A DNA stretch of 64,000 nucleotides. Origin: Mycolicibacterium sp. MU0053 (GTDB taxonomy: Bacteria; Actinomycetota; Actinomycetes; Mycobacteriales; Mycobacteriaceae). Below, piece after piece: positions 43,397-52,237 of the stretch (its first letter is position 1; every line of letters starts with the position of its first letter). Below the pieces are notes generated by a model, which saw only the letters and a list, made by a program, of their open reading frames with translations, made no database searches and was not told the origin of the DNA. A program made the translations under genes and the position numbers. The stretch is from positions 3,224,001-3,288,000 of the forward strand of contig NZ_OY726397.1 in the NCBI RefSeq assembly GCF_963378095.1, given 5' to 3'.

Positions 43397-44110
43397 ATGG
43401 CTGACACCGAGACCGGCAGCACCTCCGCAGACTCCAAACCGGGCAGCGACGCCAAGCGTGGCGTGCGCGACACCGCGCTCACCGAACGGCAGCGCACCAT
43501 CCTCGAGGTGATCCGTTCCTCTGTCACCACCCGCGGCTACCCGCCCAGCATCCGCGAGATCGGCGATGCGGTCGGTCTGACGTCCACCTCGTCGGTGGCC
43601 CATCAACTCCGCACCCTGGAACGCAAGGGCTACCTGCGCCGCGATCCCAACCGGCCGCGCGCGGTCGACGTCCGCGGACTCGATGAGACGCCGCCGGCCG
43701 CGGTGACCGAGGTCGCCGGCTCCGACGCGTTGCCCGAGCCCACTTTCGTGCCGGTGCTCGGCCGGATCGCCGCCGGTGGGCCGATCCTGGCCGAACAGGC
43801 CGTCGAGGATGTCTTCCCGCTGCCGCGCGAACTCGTCGGCGAGGGGTCGTTGTTCCTGCTCAAGGTCGTCGGCGAGTCAATGGTGGACGCGGCGATCTGC
43901 GACGGCGACTGGGTGGTCATCCGGCAGCAGAACGTCGCCGAGAACGGCGACATCGTCGCGGCGATGATCGACGGCGAGGCCACCGTCAAGACCTTCAAGC
44001 GCACCACTGATCAGGTGTGGCTGATGCCCCACAATCCGGCGTTCGAGCCGATTTCGGGCAACGATGCCGCAATCCTGGGCAAGGTCGTCACCGTCATCCG
44101 CAAGATCTGA
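43397..44110 (+). CDS. lexA: SOS repressor LexA
   Basis: 237 residues from ATG 43397; the earlier ATG at 43361 lies in the promoter. N-terminal winged HTH ([52 protein letters not shown]). Autocleavage site Ala126-Gly127 in IAAGGPI, with catalytic Ser161 in VGESMVD and Lys198 in ATVKTFKR. RecA on single-stranded DNA triggers self-cleavage, derepressing SOS genes. The overlapping SOS box means it controls itself, and the divergent chiZ gene. Confidence 0.98.
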   Translation: MADTETGSTSADSKPGSDAKRGVRDTALTERQRTILEVIRSSVTTRGYPPSIREIGDAVGLTSTSSVAHQLRTLERKGYLRRDPNRPRAVDVRGLDETPPAAVTEVAGSDALPEPTFVPVLGRIAAGGPILAEQAVEDVFPLPRELVGEGSLFLLKVVGESMVDAAICDGDWVVIRQQNVAENGDIVAAMIDGEATVKTFKRTTDQVWLMPHNPAFEPISGNDAAILGKVVTVIRKI

Positions 44111-44125
44111 CCCGGGCCGACGGGT

Positions 44126-46300
44126 CTAGTCGGCCCGGCTGAACCCGTTCGCCTCGGCCAATTCCGGGCTGGCGAACCAGATTTCGGCGACCGTCTCGTC
44201 ATAGCCCGGCGTGCCGGGGACGTGGTACCGGCCCGTGCGCATGCTGCCCTTGATGGGGTAACCATCCGGTGCCCGATGCGGGTCGTCGAGCGGCAGGTGG
44301 ATCGCCGGCGGGGCCCCGGCGTCCTGGCCGGCGTCGTCGTCGCGCTCCTCGGCGACTGCCTCGTCCTCGGCCGGCTGGGTGAACCGGGCGCCCTCGGAGT
44401 ATTCGGCGGGCGGTGGCGGCACCGCGCCGTACACGGGCGCGAACAGCGAGCCCGGTCCGGGCAGGTAGTCGTCGTCCTCGGGCGCATCCCAGGACGAGCG
44501 GCGCTGATCGGCGCCGTAGGCCGCGTGGCGACCCGGCTGCTGCTCGGTATCGACGGCACCCACCACCCGAGTTGGCGCGGTGTCGACGGCGTCGGGGTCC
44601 TCGTCCTCGTCGGTCTCGTGCAATCCCCGGTGAGTGAACAGACCACCGTCGTCGGGGTCGTCGAAACGGGCGGGTGTTTCCCCGCGATCCGACCATCCCG
44701 AGCGCGGCGGCGCCAGGTAGCCGCCGTCGTCGTAGCCGCCATCGTCGTAGCCGTCGTCATCGGCTTCGGGGACCTCGGACCGCACCGACCAGCGGCTGCG
44801 TTCGGACTGGAAGTCGTCGTCCTCGTCGTGGCGGTCCTCGTGCACCTCGGCCGCCGGGTCGCGGTCGGCGTAGCCGTCGTCGTAGCCGGGCCGGTAGCGC
44901 GACTCCGGCTCGACGTCCTCGTCGTCCTCGGCCTCGGCTGCCGACCGTGCCGAGCGGCGCCGGCTCATCGCGAACCACGCGTACAGGGAGCCCAGGATCA
45001 GCAGCGCCAGCGGCACGATCCACCACAGCCACCAGTTCTGCCAGGCAATCCCACTGTCCTCCGCCGGGGCCGGCGGGGTGGCCGGGGTGCTGGGCACCGG
45101 AGCGTTGGGCACCTCGAGACCGACGAGCGGTTCGGCGAGGTTGGCCGGCTCACTGCTGAAGGTGTTGTTGGCGCTGTCCCACGAGATCTCGCCGCCGCTG
45201 AACTGCTGCGTGACGACGGTGCCCTCGGTGTTCTGATCGCCGACCGGCACGCCCAGCTCGCCGGCGGCCCCACCGAGTTTGTCCCACGCCGCCTTCATCG
45301 CGCCGCCGACAATGACCGCGCCGTGGTCCTGGGTCCAGAAGATGACCGGATGGTCGGGTGCGGAAAACTCCTGCATGCGGCTGTCCGGGACACCGCCGTC
45401 GGTCTCGCTGCCCACCGGGAAACCGAAGTCGCCGGCGGGACCGCCCGCGGATTCGTACTTGGCCAGGATGTCCCCGGTCACGGCGACGGCCCCGGTCTCG
45501 GGCGTGTAGAAGACCTTGCCGCCCGCGAAGTCCTGTCCGGTCCCGCCGTCGCCGATCGGGTACTGCTGCCCCGCGCGCGCACCCAGTGGCCCGGCCGCGC
45601 CGCCGTTGGCCCGCCAGGCCGCCGCGATCGCCGAGGTCACATCCGAGGGGATGTTCAGACCACCCAGCTGACCCGCCAGTTCGGGCGGCTCGGTGGCGAA
45701 GGTCCGCGTCCGGGTGTCGAACGACAGCAGTCCGCGGGTGAAGCGCTGCGAGACCACGTCACCGCTGTAGGTCTCGTCCTCGGTCGGCACGCCCAACACG
45801 CCGGAGGACCCGCCGAGCTGATCCCATGCGGCGTTGATCGCGCCCCGAACCACCCAGGCACCGGTTTCCGGGGTCCAGAAAATCACCGGATTGTCGGCCG
45901 CGCTGAAAGTCGAGTTGCGGCTCTCGGGGCTGACGCGGCCCGGCCCCTCGTCAATTTTGGGGAAGCCGAGATCACTGTCGGCGGGTCCGCCGAGTGCACG
46001 GTATTTGTCGAGAATTGCGCCGTGCATGATCTTCGCACCGGTGGCCGGCGAGAAGAAAATGGCGCCGCCCGCGTAATTTTGTCCGAAACCCTCGCCGGCC
46101 GGGTAGACACCGCCGTCGGGCGGACCCAACTGAGAGGTGTCCCCACCGGCGGCGCTCCAGGCCGCATTGATGGCGTCCGCAGCGTCGGTCTCCGGCGACG
46201 CATTGGCAATCGGCGCATACAACGCCGCGGTTGCGACCGCGACGATCAGGCCCATTGCCGCTCGGCCGACAATGCCGAATGACATTCGTTGTCGTGTCAT
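44126..46300 (-). CDS. LGFP-repeat cell-envelope protein with cytoplasmic acidic tail (Rv2721c)
   Basis: 724 residues from ATG 46300, which starts a normal signal peptide (MTRQRMSFGIVGRAAMGLIVAVATAALYAPIANA). Residues about 35-400 are repeated LGFP-type units (for example GGPADSDLGFPKIDE, SSGVLGVPTEDE, GPAGDFGFPVGSET), the module thought to bind cell-wall mycolate-arabinogalactan in Corynebacteriales. A Pro-rich linker leads to a transmembrane helix at about 417-442. The C-terminal 280 residues are very acidic, with Asp/Glu/Tyr-rich repeats, and cytoplasmic. It likely anchors the envelope. 15 bases from the convergent lexA stop. Confidence 0.9.
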   Translation of the reverse strand: MTRQRMSFGIVGRAAMGLIVAVATAALYAPIANASPETDAADAINAAWSAAGGDTSQLGPPDGGVYPAGEGFGQNYAGGAIFFSPATGAKIMHGAILDKYRALGGPADSDLGFPKIDEGPGRVSPESRNSTFSAADNPVIFWTPETGAWVVRGAINAAWDQLGGSSGVLGVPTEDETYSGDVVSQRFTRGLLSFDTRTRTFATEPPELAGQLGGLNIPSDVTSAIAAAWRANGGAAGPLGARAGQQYPIGDGGTGQDFAGGKVFYTPETGAVAVTGDILAKYESAGGPAGDFGFPVGSETDGGVPDSRMQEFSAPDHPVIFWTQDHGAVIVGGAMKAAWDKLGGAAGELGVPVGDQNTEGTVVTQQFSGGEISWDSANNTFSSEPANLAEPLVGLEVPNAPVPSTPATPPAPAEDSGIAWQNWWLWWIVPLALLILGSLYAWFAMSRRRSARSAAEAEDDEDVEPESRYRPGYDDGYADRDPAAEVHEDRHDEDDDFQSERSRWSVRSEVPEADDDGYDDGGYDDGGYLAPPRSGWSDRGETPARFDDPDDGGLFTHRGLHETDEDEDPDAVDTAPTRVVGAVDTEQQPGRHAAYGADQRRSSWDAPEDDDYLPGPGSLFAPVYGAVPPPPAEYSEGARFTQPAEDEAVAEERDDDAGQDAGAPPAIHLPLDDPHRAPDGYPIKGSMRTGRYHVPGTPGYDETVAEIWFASPELAEANGFSRAD

Positions 46301-46493
46301 CAAACTCACCCACGCTCCCCGACCGCTGCATGTCGCCATATTGCGCCCACCACCGGCCTCATCAGCGCCACTTCCGAATCGACGCAGCTTGAGGCCATAT
46401 AGAGGTCATTTTGCAGACAATACCCACAGCTGTCGCAAATAACGTGGAGCCGCGACCGTTCTGCGCGTTATTGATATCCGATGGTTTTGTTCA

Positions 46494-46513
46494 CCGCCGG
46501 GCAATTCCGGCGG
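46494..46513 (-). terminator. Hairpin after fadE20
   Basis: CCGCCGG-loop-CCGGCGG, a 7-bp stem with a 6-base loop, starts 2 bases past the fadE20 stop on the minus strand. No U tract. It should end the leftward catabolic cluster before the LGFP gene. Confidence 0.6.
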
Positions 46514-46515
46514 CG

Positions 46516-47676
46516 TCAGACACCGAGCTTGCGACCCAGGATTTCCTTCATGATCTCGGTGGTACCGCCGTAGATGGTCTGCACCCGCGCGTCGAGATAA
46601 GCGCGCGCCACCGGGTATTCGCGCATATAGCCGTAACCGCCGTGCAGTTGCAGACAACGGTCGATCAGCTTGACCTGAGCTTCGGTCGAATACCACTTGG
46701 CCATCGCGGCCTGCTCGGCGGTGAGCTTGCCCTCGAGGTGCAGCTTCAGGAACTCGTCGACCATGATCCGGACCGCGGTGGTCTCGGTGGCCAGTTCGGC
46801 GAGCACGAAACGGGTGTTCTGGAAGCTGCCGATGGGCTTGCCGAACGCCTTGCGCTCCTTGGTGTACTGCACGGTGGCGTTCAGCACCGCTTCCATCGCC
46901 GAGATGGCCATGACGGCGATCGAGATGCGCTCCTGGGGCAGGTTCTGCATCAGGTAGACGAAACCCTGGCCCTCCTCGCCGAGCAGGTTCTCCACCGGCA
47001 CCTTCACATCGGTGAAGGACAGCTCGGCGGTGTCCTGGGCGTCCAGGCCGATCTTGTCCAGGTGGCGGCCGCGCTCGAAGCCGGCCATGCCGCGCTCGAC
47101 GACCAGCAGCGAGAACCCGAGGGCACCCTTGTCCGGATCGGTCTGCGCCACCACGATCACCAGGTCGGAGTGGATACCGTTGGTGATGAAGGTCTTCGCA
47201 CCGTTGAGAATGTAGTGGTCGCCGTTCCTGACCGCACGGGCCTTGATGCCCTGCAGGTCGCTGCCGGTGCCCGGTTCGGTCATCGCGATCGCCGTGATCA
47301 GCTCTCCGCTGCAGAACTTGGGCAGCCAGCGCTGCTTCTGCTCCTCGTTCGTCAACCGCAACAGGTACGGCAGCACCACGTCGTTGTGCAGCGAGAAGCC
47401 CAGCCCGCTGTAGCGAGCGGCGGTCGTTTCCTCGACCAGCACCGTGTTGTACCGGAAGTCGTCGTTGCCGCCGCCGCCGTACTCCTCCGGCACCGCCATC
47501 CCGAGGAAGCCCTGCTTGCCCGCCTCGAGCCAGACATTGCGGTCGACGATCTTGTCCTTTTCCCACTGCTCGTGGAACGGGGCGACGTGCTTGTCCAGGA
47601 AGCCCCGGTAGGACTCGCGGAACAGTTCGTGCTCGGGCTCGAACAGGGTGCGCTCGTACATCGTGGCGTTGCTCAC
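46516..47676 (-). CDS. fadE20: Acyl-CoA dehydrogenase FadE20
   Basis: 386 residues. Start GTG 47676 has GGAGG 4 bases upstream; a longer frame to 48144 runs into the TetR gene and is rejected. Acyl-CoA dehydrogenase domains are in order: N-terminal helices (LFEPEHELFRESYRGFLDKHVAP), FAD beta domain (IAMTEPGTGSDLQGIKARAV), C-terminal helical domain ending in VQTIYGGTTEIMKEILGR, with the catalytic Glu region nearby. It makes the first alpha,beta-desaturation of an acyl-CoA using FAD and ETF. It matches Rv2724c. An inverted repeat precedes it. Confidence 0.93.
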   Translation of the reverse strand: MSNATMYERTLFEPEHELFRESYRGFLDKHVAPFHEQWEKDKIVDRNVWLEAGKQGFLGMAVPEEYGGGGNDDFRYNTVLVEETTAARYSGLGFSLHNDVVLPYLLRLTNEEQKQRWLPKFCSGELITAIAMTEPGTGSDLQGIKARAVRNGDHYILNGAKTFITNGIHSDLVIVVAQTDPDKGALGFSLLVVERGMAGFERGRHLDKIGLDAQDTAELSFTDVKVPVENLLGEEGQGFVYLMQNLPQERISIAVMAISAMEAVLNATVQYTKERKAFGKPIGSFQNTRFVLAELATETTAVRIMVDEFLKLHLEGKLTAEQAAMAKWYSTEAQVKLIDRCLQLHGGYGYMREYPVARAYLDARVQTIYGGTTEIMKEILGRKLGV

Positions 47677-47729
47677 GGGACCTCCGGAAAGTTTGATCAA
47701 AACGCGAAAACTCGTGCCACGACGATATC

Positions 47730-47749
47730 TCAACCGGGTGGTTGGTTGA
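47730..47749. promoter_or_regulatory. Inverted repeat, candidate TetR operator upstream of fadE20
   Basis: TCAACC-gggtggtt-GGTTGA is a perfect 6-bp inverted repeat in the 80-base gap between the TetR stop and the fadE20 start. A -10-like TATCGT lies just next to it on the minus strand. The adjacent TetR is the natural candidate to bind it; no second copy was seen upstream of the thiolase gene. Confidence 0.45.
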
Positions 47750-47756
47750 AAATCGG

Positions 47757-48374
47757 TCAGCGGGCTTCCGCGGCCGCCAACCGGGGCGCGACGAGGTCGA
47801 CGTAGGCGTTGCTTATCCGGACGGCGTCGGCCATCGGATAGCCCCGCATGATCACCGCCGAGAGCACGGTGTTGATGACGGCCCACAACATCAGCGCCGC
47901 GTCGGCGGCCTGCTGCTCGCCGAGGGCCGCGAAATCGCGGGCCAGGGTGGCCACGGCCACCCCCGAGAACTCGTCCATGATCTGCGCCGCCTGGGCGTCG
48001 GTCGAGTTCTGCAGCACCATGCAGACCTTGAAGAAGCCCGGCCACCGTTCGAAGCTGGCGAGGATGGCCGTGACCTTGGCCCGCACCCGCGCTTCGGCCC
48101 CGCCGGCGCCGGTGGCGTCGGCCTCGAACACCGGCCGCGCCCATTCCCGCAGCACCGCGGCGTAGACGTGCTCTTTGGAGCTGAAGTAGCGGTACAGGGT
48201 GCCCAGCGCCACCTGCGCGTCCTCGGCGACATCGCGCATCTGGATCTGGTCGTAGTCCTGCTTCTTGAGCGCCGCCAGCGCGGCGGCGACGATCTGCGAC
48301 CGGCGGGCCCGCTTGTAGGCCGGCAGGTCGGACCCGTCCGCTGCGGGCCCCGGGGACGCGGCCGGCTGCTTCAT
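47757..48374 (-). CDS. TetR-family transcriptional regulator
   Basis: 205 residues. The N-terminal HTH is RSQIVAAALAALKKQDYDQIQMRDVAEDAQVALGTLYRYFSSKEHVYAAVL (about 26-76), the TetR signature ending in YFxxKE. The C-terminal ligand domain is helical (FFKVCMVLQNSTDAQAAQIMDEF). It resembles KstR-type regulators of lipid catabolism, but the ligand is unknown. Its start overlaps the stop of the double acyl-CoA dehydrogenase gene (ATGA), so it is the last-but-one gene of the leftward cluster. It likely represses that cluster or fadE20. Confidence 0.9.
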   Translation of the reverse strand: MKQPAASPGPAADGSDLPAYKRARRSQIVAAALAALKKQDYDQIQMRDVAEDAQVALGTLYRYFSSKEHVYAAVLREWARPVFEADATGAGGAEARVRAKVTAILASFERWPGFFKVCMVLQNSTDAQAAQIMDEFSGVAVATLARDFAALGEQQAADAALMLWAVINTVLSAVIMRGYPMADAVRISNAYVDLVAPRLAAAEAR

Positions 48375-50596
48375 TTCCGCGGGAGTCCCAGGATCACGGT
48401 CGCGATGATGTTGAGCTGGACCTCCATGGTTCCCCCGCCGATGAGTTCGGCCGGCAACTGCAGGGTGTGCGCCACCGCCGTCGCCTCCGGACCCGCGATC
48501 AGCGACGTGCGCCCGGCGAATTCCATTGCCGCCGTGCCGATGCGGCGAAGGATGACCCCCGTGGCGACCTTGGCGATACTGGTGGCCGGTCCGGGCGAGT
48601 GCCCGGCGAGCCGGTTGAGGGTGTCCCGCAGGCCCAGCGCGGCCACGGCGTTGGTGGCGGCGCGGATCTCCCCCAGCACCCGCACCACGTCGTCGCGGTC
48701 GACGGCCGGATCCTCGCTCAACGCCCGCAGCACGGCTTCCCGGTCGTCCTTGAGATAGCCGCTGATGGCCGCGCGTTCACTGGCCATCGTCGCCACCGCC
48801 AGCGACCAGCCGTCGGCGGGTCCGCCGACCAGCATGTCGTCCGGGATGAACACGTCATCGAGGAACACCTCGTTGAAGTGCGCCTCGCCGGTTGCGGTGC
48901 GCAGCGGCCGGACGGTGATACCCGGCGTGGTCATGTCGAGCAGGAAGTAGCCGATCCCGCGGTGTTTCGGGGCGTCCGGATCGGTGCGGGCCAGCAACGC
49001 ACCGAAGTCGGCGCGGTCGGCCGAGGAGGTCCACACCTTCTGACCGTTCACCCGCCAGCCGCCGTCGACACGGGTGGCGCGGGTGCTCAGCGCCGCCAGG
49101 TCCGACCCGGCCGCGGGCTCACTGAACAGCTGACACCAGGCCACGGTGCCACGCAGGATCGGATCGGCGAACCGCTGCTTCTGCTCCTCGGACCCGGACG
49201 CCAGGATGGTCGGCAGGATCCATTCGGCGATGCCCAGCGAGGACCGGACCACCTGCGGACGCTTGTCGAACTCCTCGGCGATGATCAACTGCTGCATGGC
49301 CGTGGCGTCCAGCCCCCACGGCACCGGCAGATGCGGGGCCAGCAGCCCGGCGGCTGCCAGCACATCGCGCTGGTCACCGCTGTACAGGTTGAGGTAATCC
49401 GGGCTCTGGCGGCCGGGCGTGGCATTGCTCAAGGTGGCGGCGCGGTCCAGGGTTTCGACGACCGCGGCCCGGAACTCGGCCTCGGCAGCCGGCAGGGTGA
49501 CCGAGAAGTCACGCGGTGCGCAACCGGGTTCGCCGAGCGCGCGCGCCCAGCGGCCGGCCGGACCGCTGAGCGCCGCCAGGCTGATGGCGCGCCGCCAGTA
49601 CAGGTGCAGATCGTGTTCCCACGTGTAGCCGATCGCACCGAACATCGTCAGCGCGTCCAAGACCAGATCGGGCAGCCCGGCGTTGGCGACAATCGCCGCC
49701 CCCGCCGCGGCGACCTGCAGTTGCTCCGCCGACTGGGCGACGGCCCGGACGGCGTCCCACGCGGCCGCCGCGGTCAACTCGGCGTCCACATAGAGCCGGG
49801 CGGCCTTGTGCTGCAATGCCTGGAAGGCGCCGATGGGTCTGCCGAACTGTTCGCGCACCTTGAGATGGTCGATGACGTTGTCGGCGCACCAGCGAGCGAT
49901 GCCGGCGGCCTCGGCCGCCAGCAGCGCCACCGAGATGCAGCGCGCCCGTCCCGCATCGATGCCCTCGATGACGTCGGCGCCGGGCACCAGGTGATCGGTG
50001 ACGCGCAGCGCACCCACGTCGCGGGTCAGGTCCGTCGCGGACACGGCGCTGCTCTGCAGGCCCGGTGCGGACGCGTCCAGCACGGCCCACAGCACGGCCC
50101 CGGCCGCGGTACGGGCGCTCACCAGGATCCGGTCCGCGGCGCGCAGCCCCACCTCCGGGCCGACGGCACCGCGCAGCGACCAACCCCCGTCCACCGGCGC
50201 CGCTTCGAGCTGTCCGGCCTCGGGCAGCACCACCACGGCCGTGCTGCCGGCGGCGATATCGGCGAGCAGCGCTCCCACCGCGGATCCGGGGGCAGCGGTG
50301 GCCGCGACCGCGCCGGCGACCATGGTCGGCAACAACGGACCGGCCAGCAACGCATATCCGGCCGCATCCAGGACGCAGGCCGCATCGAGCAGATCGCCGC
50401 CCTGCCCGCCGCACGACTCCGGCAGGTTCACGGCGTGAAATCCCTGGGCCACCAACGCCGCCCAGAAGTCGGGGCGGGCCCCGGCGGCCAACCCGTCGAA
50501 TTCGGCCCTGGTCTTGGTCAGCGGTGCATGGCGCTGGGCGAAGCCGAGCACGGCCTCGCTCAGCTGGGTCTGCTCGTCGGTCAGCGCCAGTGCCAC
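48371..50596 (-). CDS. Fused double-domain acyl-CoA dehydrogenase
   Basis: 741 residues, about twice the usual 380. The first half has FAQRHAPLTKTRAEFDGL, GFHAVNLPESCGGQGGDLLDAAC and IGYTWEHDLHLYWRRA. The second half has PWGLDATAMQQLIIAEEF, VAWCQLFSEPAAGSDLAALSTRATRVDGGW and the C-terminal GGGTMEVQLNIIATVILGLPR. Single-polypeptide alpha-beta-type enzymes like FadE34 and FadE22 have the same build. These replace the heterodimeric FadE pairs of steroid side-chain degradation. The second half keeps a typical FAD/ETF fold; activity and substrate are inferred. Overlaps TetR at its stop. Confidence 0.88.
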   Translation of the reverse strand: MALALTDEQTQLSEAVLGFAQRHAPLTKTRAEFDGLAAGARPDFWAALVAQGFHAVNLPESCGGQGGDLLDAACVLDAAGYALLAGPLLPTMVAGAVAATAAPGSAVGALLADIAAGSTAVVVLPEAGQLEAAPVDGGWSLRGAVGPEVGLRAADRILVSARTAAGAVLWAVLDASAPGLQSSAVSATDLTRDVGALRVTDHLVPGADVIEGIDAGRARCISVALLAAEAAGIARWCADNVIDHLKVREQFGRPIGAFQALQHKAARLYVDAELTAAAAWDAVRAVAQSAEQLQVAAAGAAIVANAGLPDLVLDALTMFGAIGYTWEHDLHLYWRRAISLAALSGPAGRWARALGEPGCAPRDFSVTLPAAEAEFRAAVVETLDRAATLSNATPGRQSPDYLNLYSGDQRDVLAAAGLLAPHLPVPWGLDATAMQQLIIAEEFDKRPQVVRSSLGIAEWILPTILASGSEEQKQRFADPILRGTVAWCQLFSEPAAGSDLAALSTRATRVDGGWRVNGQKVWTSSADRADFGALLARTDPDAPKHRGIGYFLLDMTTPGITVRPLRTATGEAHFNEVFLDDVFIPDDMLVGGPADGWSLAVATMASERAAISGYLKDDREAVLRALSEDPAVDRDDVVRVLGEIRAATNAVAALGLRDTLNRLAGHSPGPATSIAKVATGVILRRIGTAAMEFAGRTSLIAGPEATAVAHTLQLPAELIGGGTMEVQLNIIATVILGLPRK

Positions 50597-50609
50597 GGTG
50601 TGGGTCCCC

Positions 50610-51026
50610 TCATCGCCGGGCGGTGTATTTCAGCAGGGTGACCCCGCTGTCGGTGCAGTCCACGAACACCGGCGTCACGGCCATGCCGACCGCCACCTCG
50701 GCGGGTTCGACGTCCACCAGTTCGGTGGCGAACCGCGGGCCCTCGTCCCAGGCCACCACGGCCACCAGGTGCGGGACGGCGTCGGCGAACTGCGGTGCCA
50801 CCGGCCGCTGCGCGACGGCAAAGCTGACCAGGGTCCCCGCCCCCGAGATCTGGCGCCACTGCAGGTCGTCGGCCAGAGTGCCGGGGGCGAGCACGCGCGG
50901 GTAGAACACGTAGCGGTCCAGCGAGGGCGAGAACTGGATCCACACCTCGTGCCGGCTCAACCCGTCCCAGAACGGCTGCGAGGTCGGGGTGGGCAGCGGC
51001 ATCGGCCGCGCGGAAGCTGTCGTCAT
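50610..51026 (-). CDS. DUF35/OB-fold protein without zinc ligands (thiolase partner)
   Basis: 138 residues. The order is N-terminal helix (PTSQPFWDGLSRHEVWIQFSPSL), a segment where DUF35 proteins have a rubredoxin-like CxxC-FYPR-CxxC ribbon (here RYVFYPRVLAPG has lost every Cys), then a C-terminal OB-fold (GAGTLVSFAVAQRPVAPQF... VDVEPAEVAVGMAVTPVF). Such proteins accompany thiolase-like Ltp2-type aldolases (ChsH2 DUF35 domain) and deliver the substrate. It sits 5 bases downstream of the thiolase gene. Function inferred from the family pair. Confidence 0.82.
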   Translation of the reverse strand: MTTASARPMPLPTPTSQPFWDGLSRHEVWIQFSPSLDRYVFYPRVLAPGTLADDLQWRQISGAGTLVSFAVAQRPVAPQFADAVPHLVAVVAWDEGPRFATELVDVEPAEVAVGMAVTPVFVDCTDSGVTLLKYTARR

Positions 51027-51031
51027 CGCTG

Positions 51032-52237
51032 TTAATCCCCTTCCAGGACAAGGGCTTCTTGCTCACTGAGCACGCCGCCGTTGCCGGAGACGAACGCGCG
51101 GTGACAGTCCGCGACCTGGGTTCGGCCGGCCCGGCCCATGAGCTGCCGGGTGGCGTCGCAGACGTGGTGCATGCCGCCGCCGTTGCCGGGCTGCCCGTAG
51201 CCCAGCTGACCGCCGGCGGTGTTCATCGGGAAGTCGCCGCGGAACGTCAGGTCGTGCCCGTTCACGAACTGCATGCCCTTGCCCTTTTCGCAGAACCCGG
51301 CGTCCTCGAGCGTCAGCAGCGCGGTGATGGTGTAGCAGTCGTAGATCGACACCATGTCCATCTCGGCCGGGGTCAGGCCGGCCATCGCGAACGCCTTCGG
51401 CGCGATGTGTTGCATCGGGGTGTTCAGGGGCTCCTCGGCGTACACCGCGGACTTGTAGGGCACCCGCTCGCCGAAGCCCTTGATCCACACCGGGCGATGT
51501 CGACCCGTGCGCGCCAGGCGCTCGTTGGTCACCAGCACGGCCGATCCGCCCATGCACGGCATCACGATCTCGAGCATCCGCAGCGGGGCCGCGATGACGG
51601 GGCTGGCGAGCACGTCCTCGGCGGTCAGCGGCTTGTGCTGGAACACCGCGCCGGGCGTGTGGTTGGCGTTGACCCGCTGGTCGACGACGATCTTGGCCAT
51701 CGCGCGCTCGTCGTATCCGTAAGCGGCCGAGTACATCTGGGCAACCTGCGCATAGGGCCCGTTCTGGCCGAGGTAGCCGTACGGGATCTCGAATTCGGCC
51801 TGCGGGGAGCCGTAGCGGAAGCTGGACGCGCCGAAGTGCAGCGCATCCCCCATGTTGGGCAGCCGCTCCGGATGCATCGGCGTCAGGTAGTTCGCCGGGA
51901 TCGCACACAGCACCGCCTCGCAGATGCCCAACTCGATGGCGGCCGCGGCGCGCCACACCATGGCGGCCGCGCTGGCACCGCCGAGGTCCACATACTCGGC
52001 GAAGTTCACCTTCAGCCCCAGATATTCGACCACCGTGGAGGGGACGAAGAGCTCCGATTCGAAGATCCCGGTGGTCACCAGGCCGTCGACGTCTTCGACG
52101 CGCAGCCCGGCATCGGCCACCGCGGCCGCGGCCAGCCGCGCCCACTGTTCCAGCAGGAATTCCGGCTTACCAGCGGGTTTGCGCTCCGCCGGTAGCTCGT
52201 GGAAACCGACTATCGCGGCTTCACCTCGCAGGCCCAT
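51032..52237 (-). CDS. Thiolase-superfamily lipid-transfer/aldolase-like protein
   Basis: 401 residues of the thiolase fold (EAAIVGFHELPAERK; DVDGLVTTGIF; C-terminal ADCHRAFVSGNGG). The usual nucleophilic Cys position reads DLGGASAAAMVWRAA, with Gly and no Cys. Such Cys-less thiolases (Ltp2 type) catalyse a retro-aldol cleavage with Tyr/His/Asp, as in cholesterol side-chain C17 removal. SIYDCYTITALLTLEDAGFC and GGGMHHVCDATRQLMG could supply the reactive residues. With the OB-fold partner it likely makes an aldolase complex of unknown substrate. It is the first gene of the leftward cluster. Confidence 0.85.
   Translation of the reverse strand: MGLRGEAAIVGFHELPAERKPAGKPEFLLEQWARLAAAAVADAGLRVEDVDGLVTTGIFESELFVPSTVVEYLGLKVNFAEYVDLGGASAAAMVWRAAAAIELGICEAVLCAIPANYLTPMHPERLPNMGDALHFGASSFRYGSPQAEFEIPYGYLGQNGPYAQVAQMYSAAYGYDERAMAKIVVDQRVNANHTPGAVFQHKPLTAEDVLASPVIAAPLRMLEIVMPCMGGSAVLVTNERLARTGRHRPVWIKGFGERVPYKSAVYAEEPLNTPMQHIAPKAFAMAGLTPAEMDMVSIYDCYTITALLTLEDAGFCEKGKGMQFVNGHDLTFRGDFPMNTAGGQLGYGQPGNGGGMHHVCDATRQLMGRAGRTQVADCHRAFVSGNGGVLSEQEALVLEGD

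Noticed and set aside
44222..46282. 686-codon plus-strand frame opposite the LGFP-repeat gene
   Set aside because: Shadow of the real minus-strand gene, whose signal peptide, repeats and helix are coherent.
47677..48144. Extended start of fadE20 at 48144
   Set aside because: It runs antiparallel-like through TetR codons in another frame; GTG 47676 has a good GGAGG and matches the normal family length.
48467..50641. 724-codon open frame on the plus strand opposite the acyl-CoA dehydrogenase
   Set aside because: High GC makes long antisense frames common; the composition (runs of Arg, Gly, His, no hydrophobic core) is non-protein-like, and the minus-strand gene has clear enzyme motifs.
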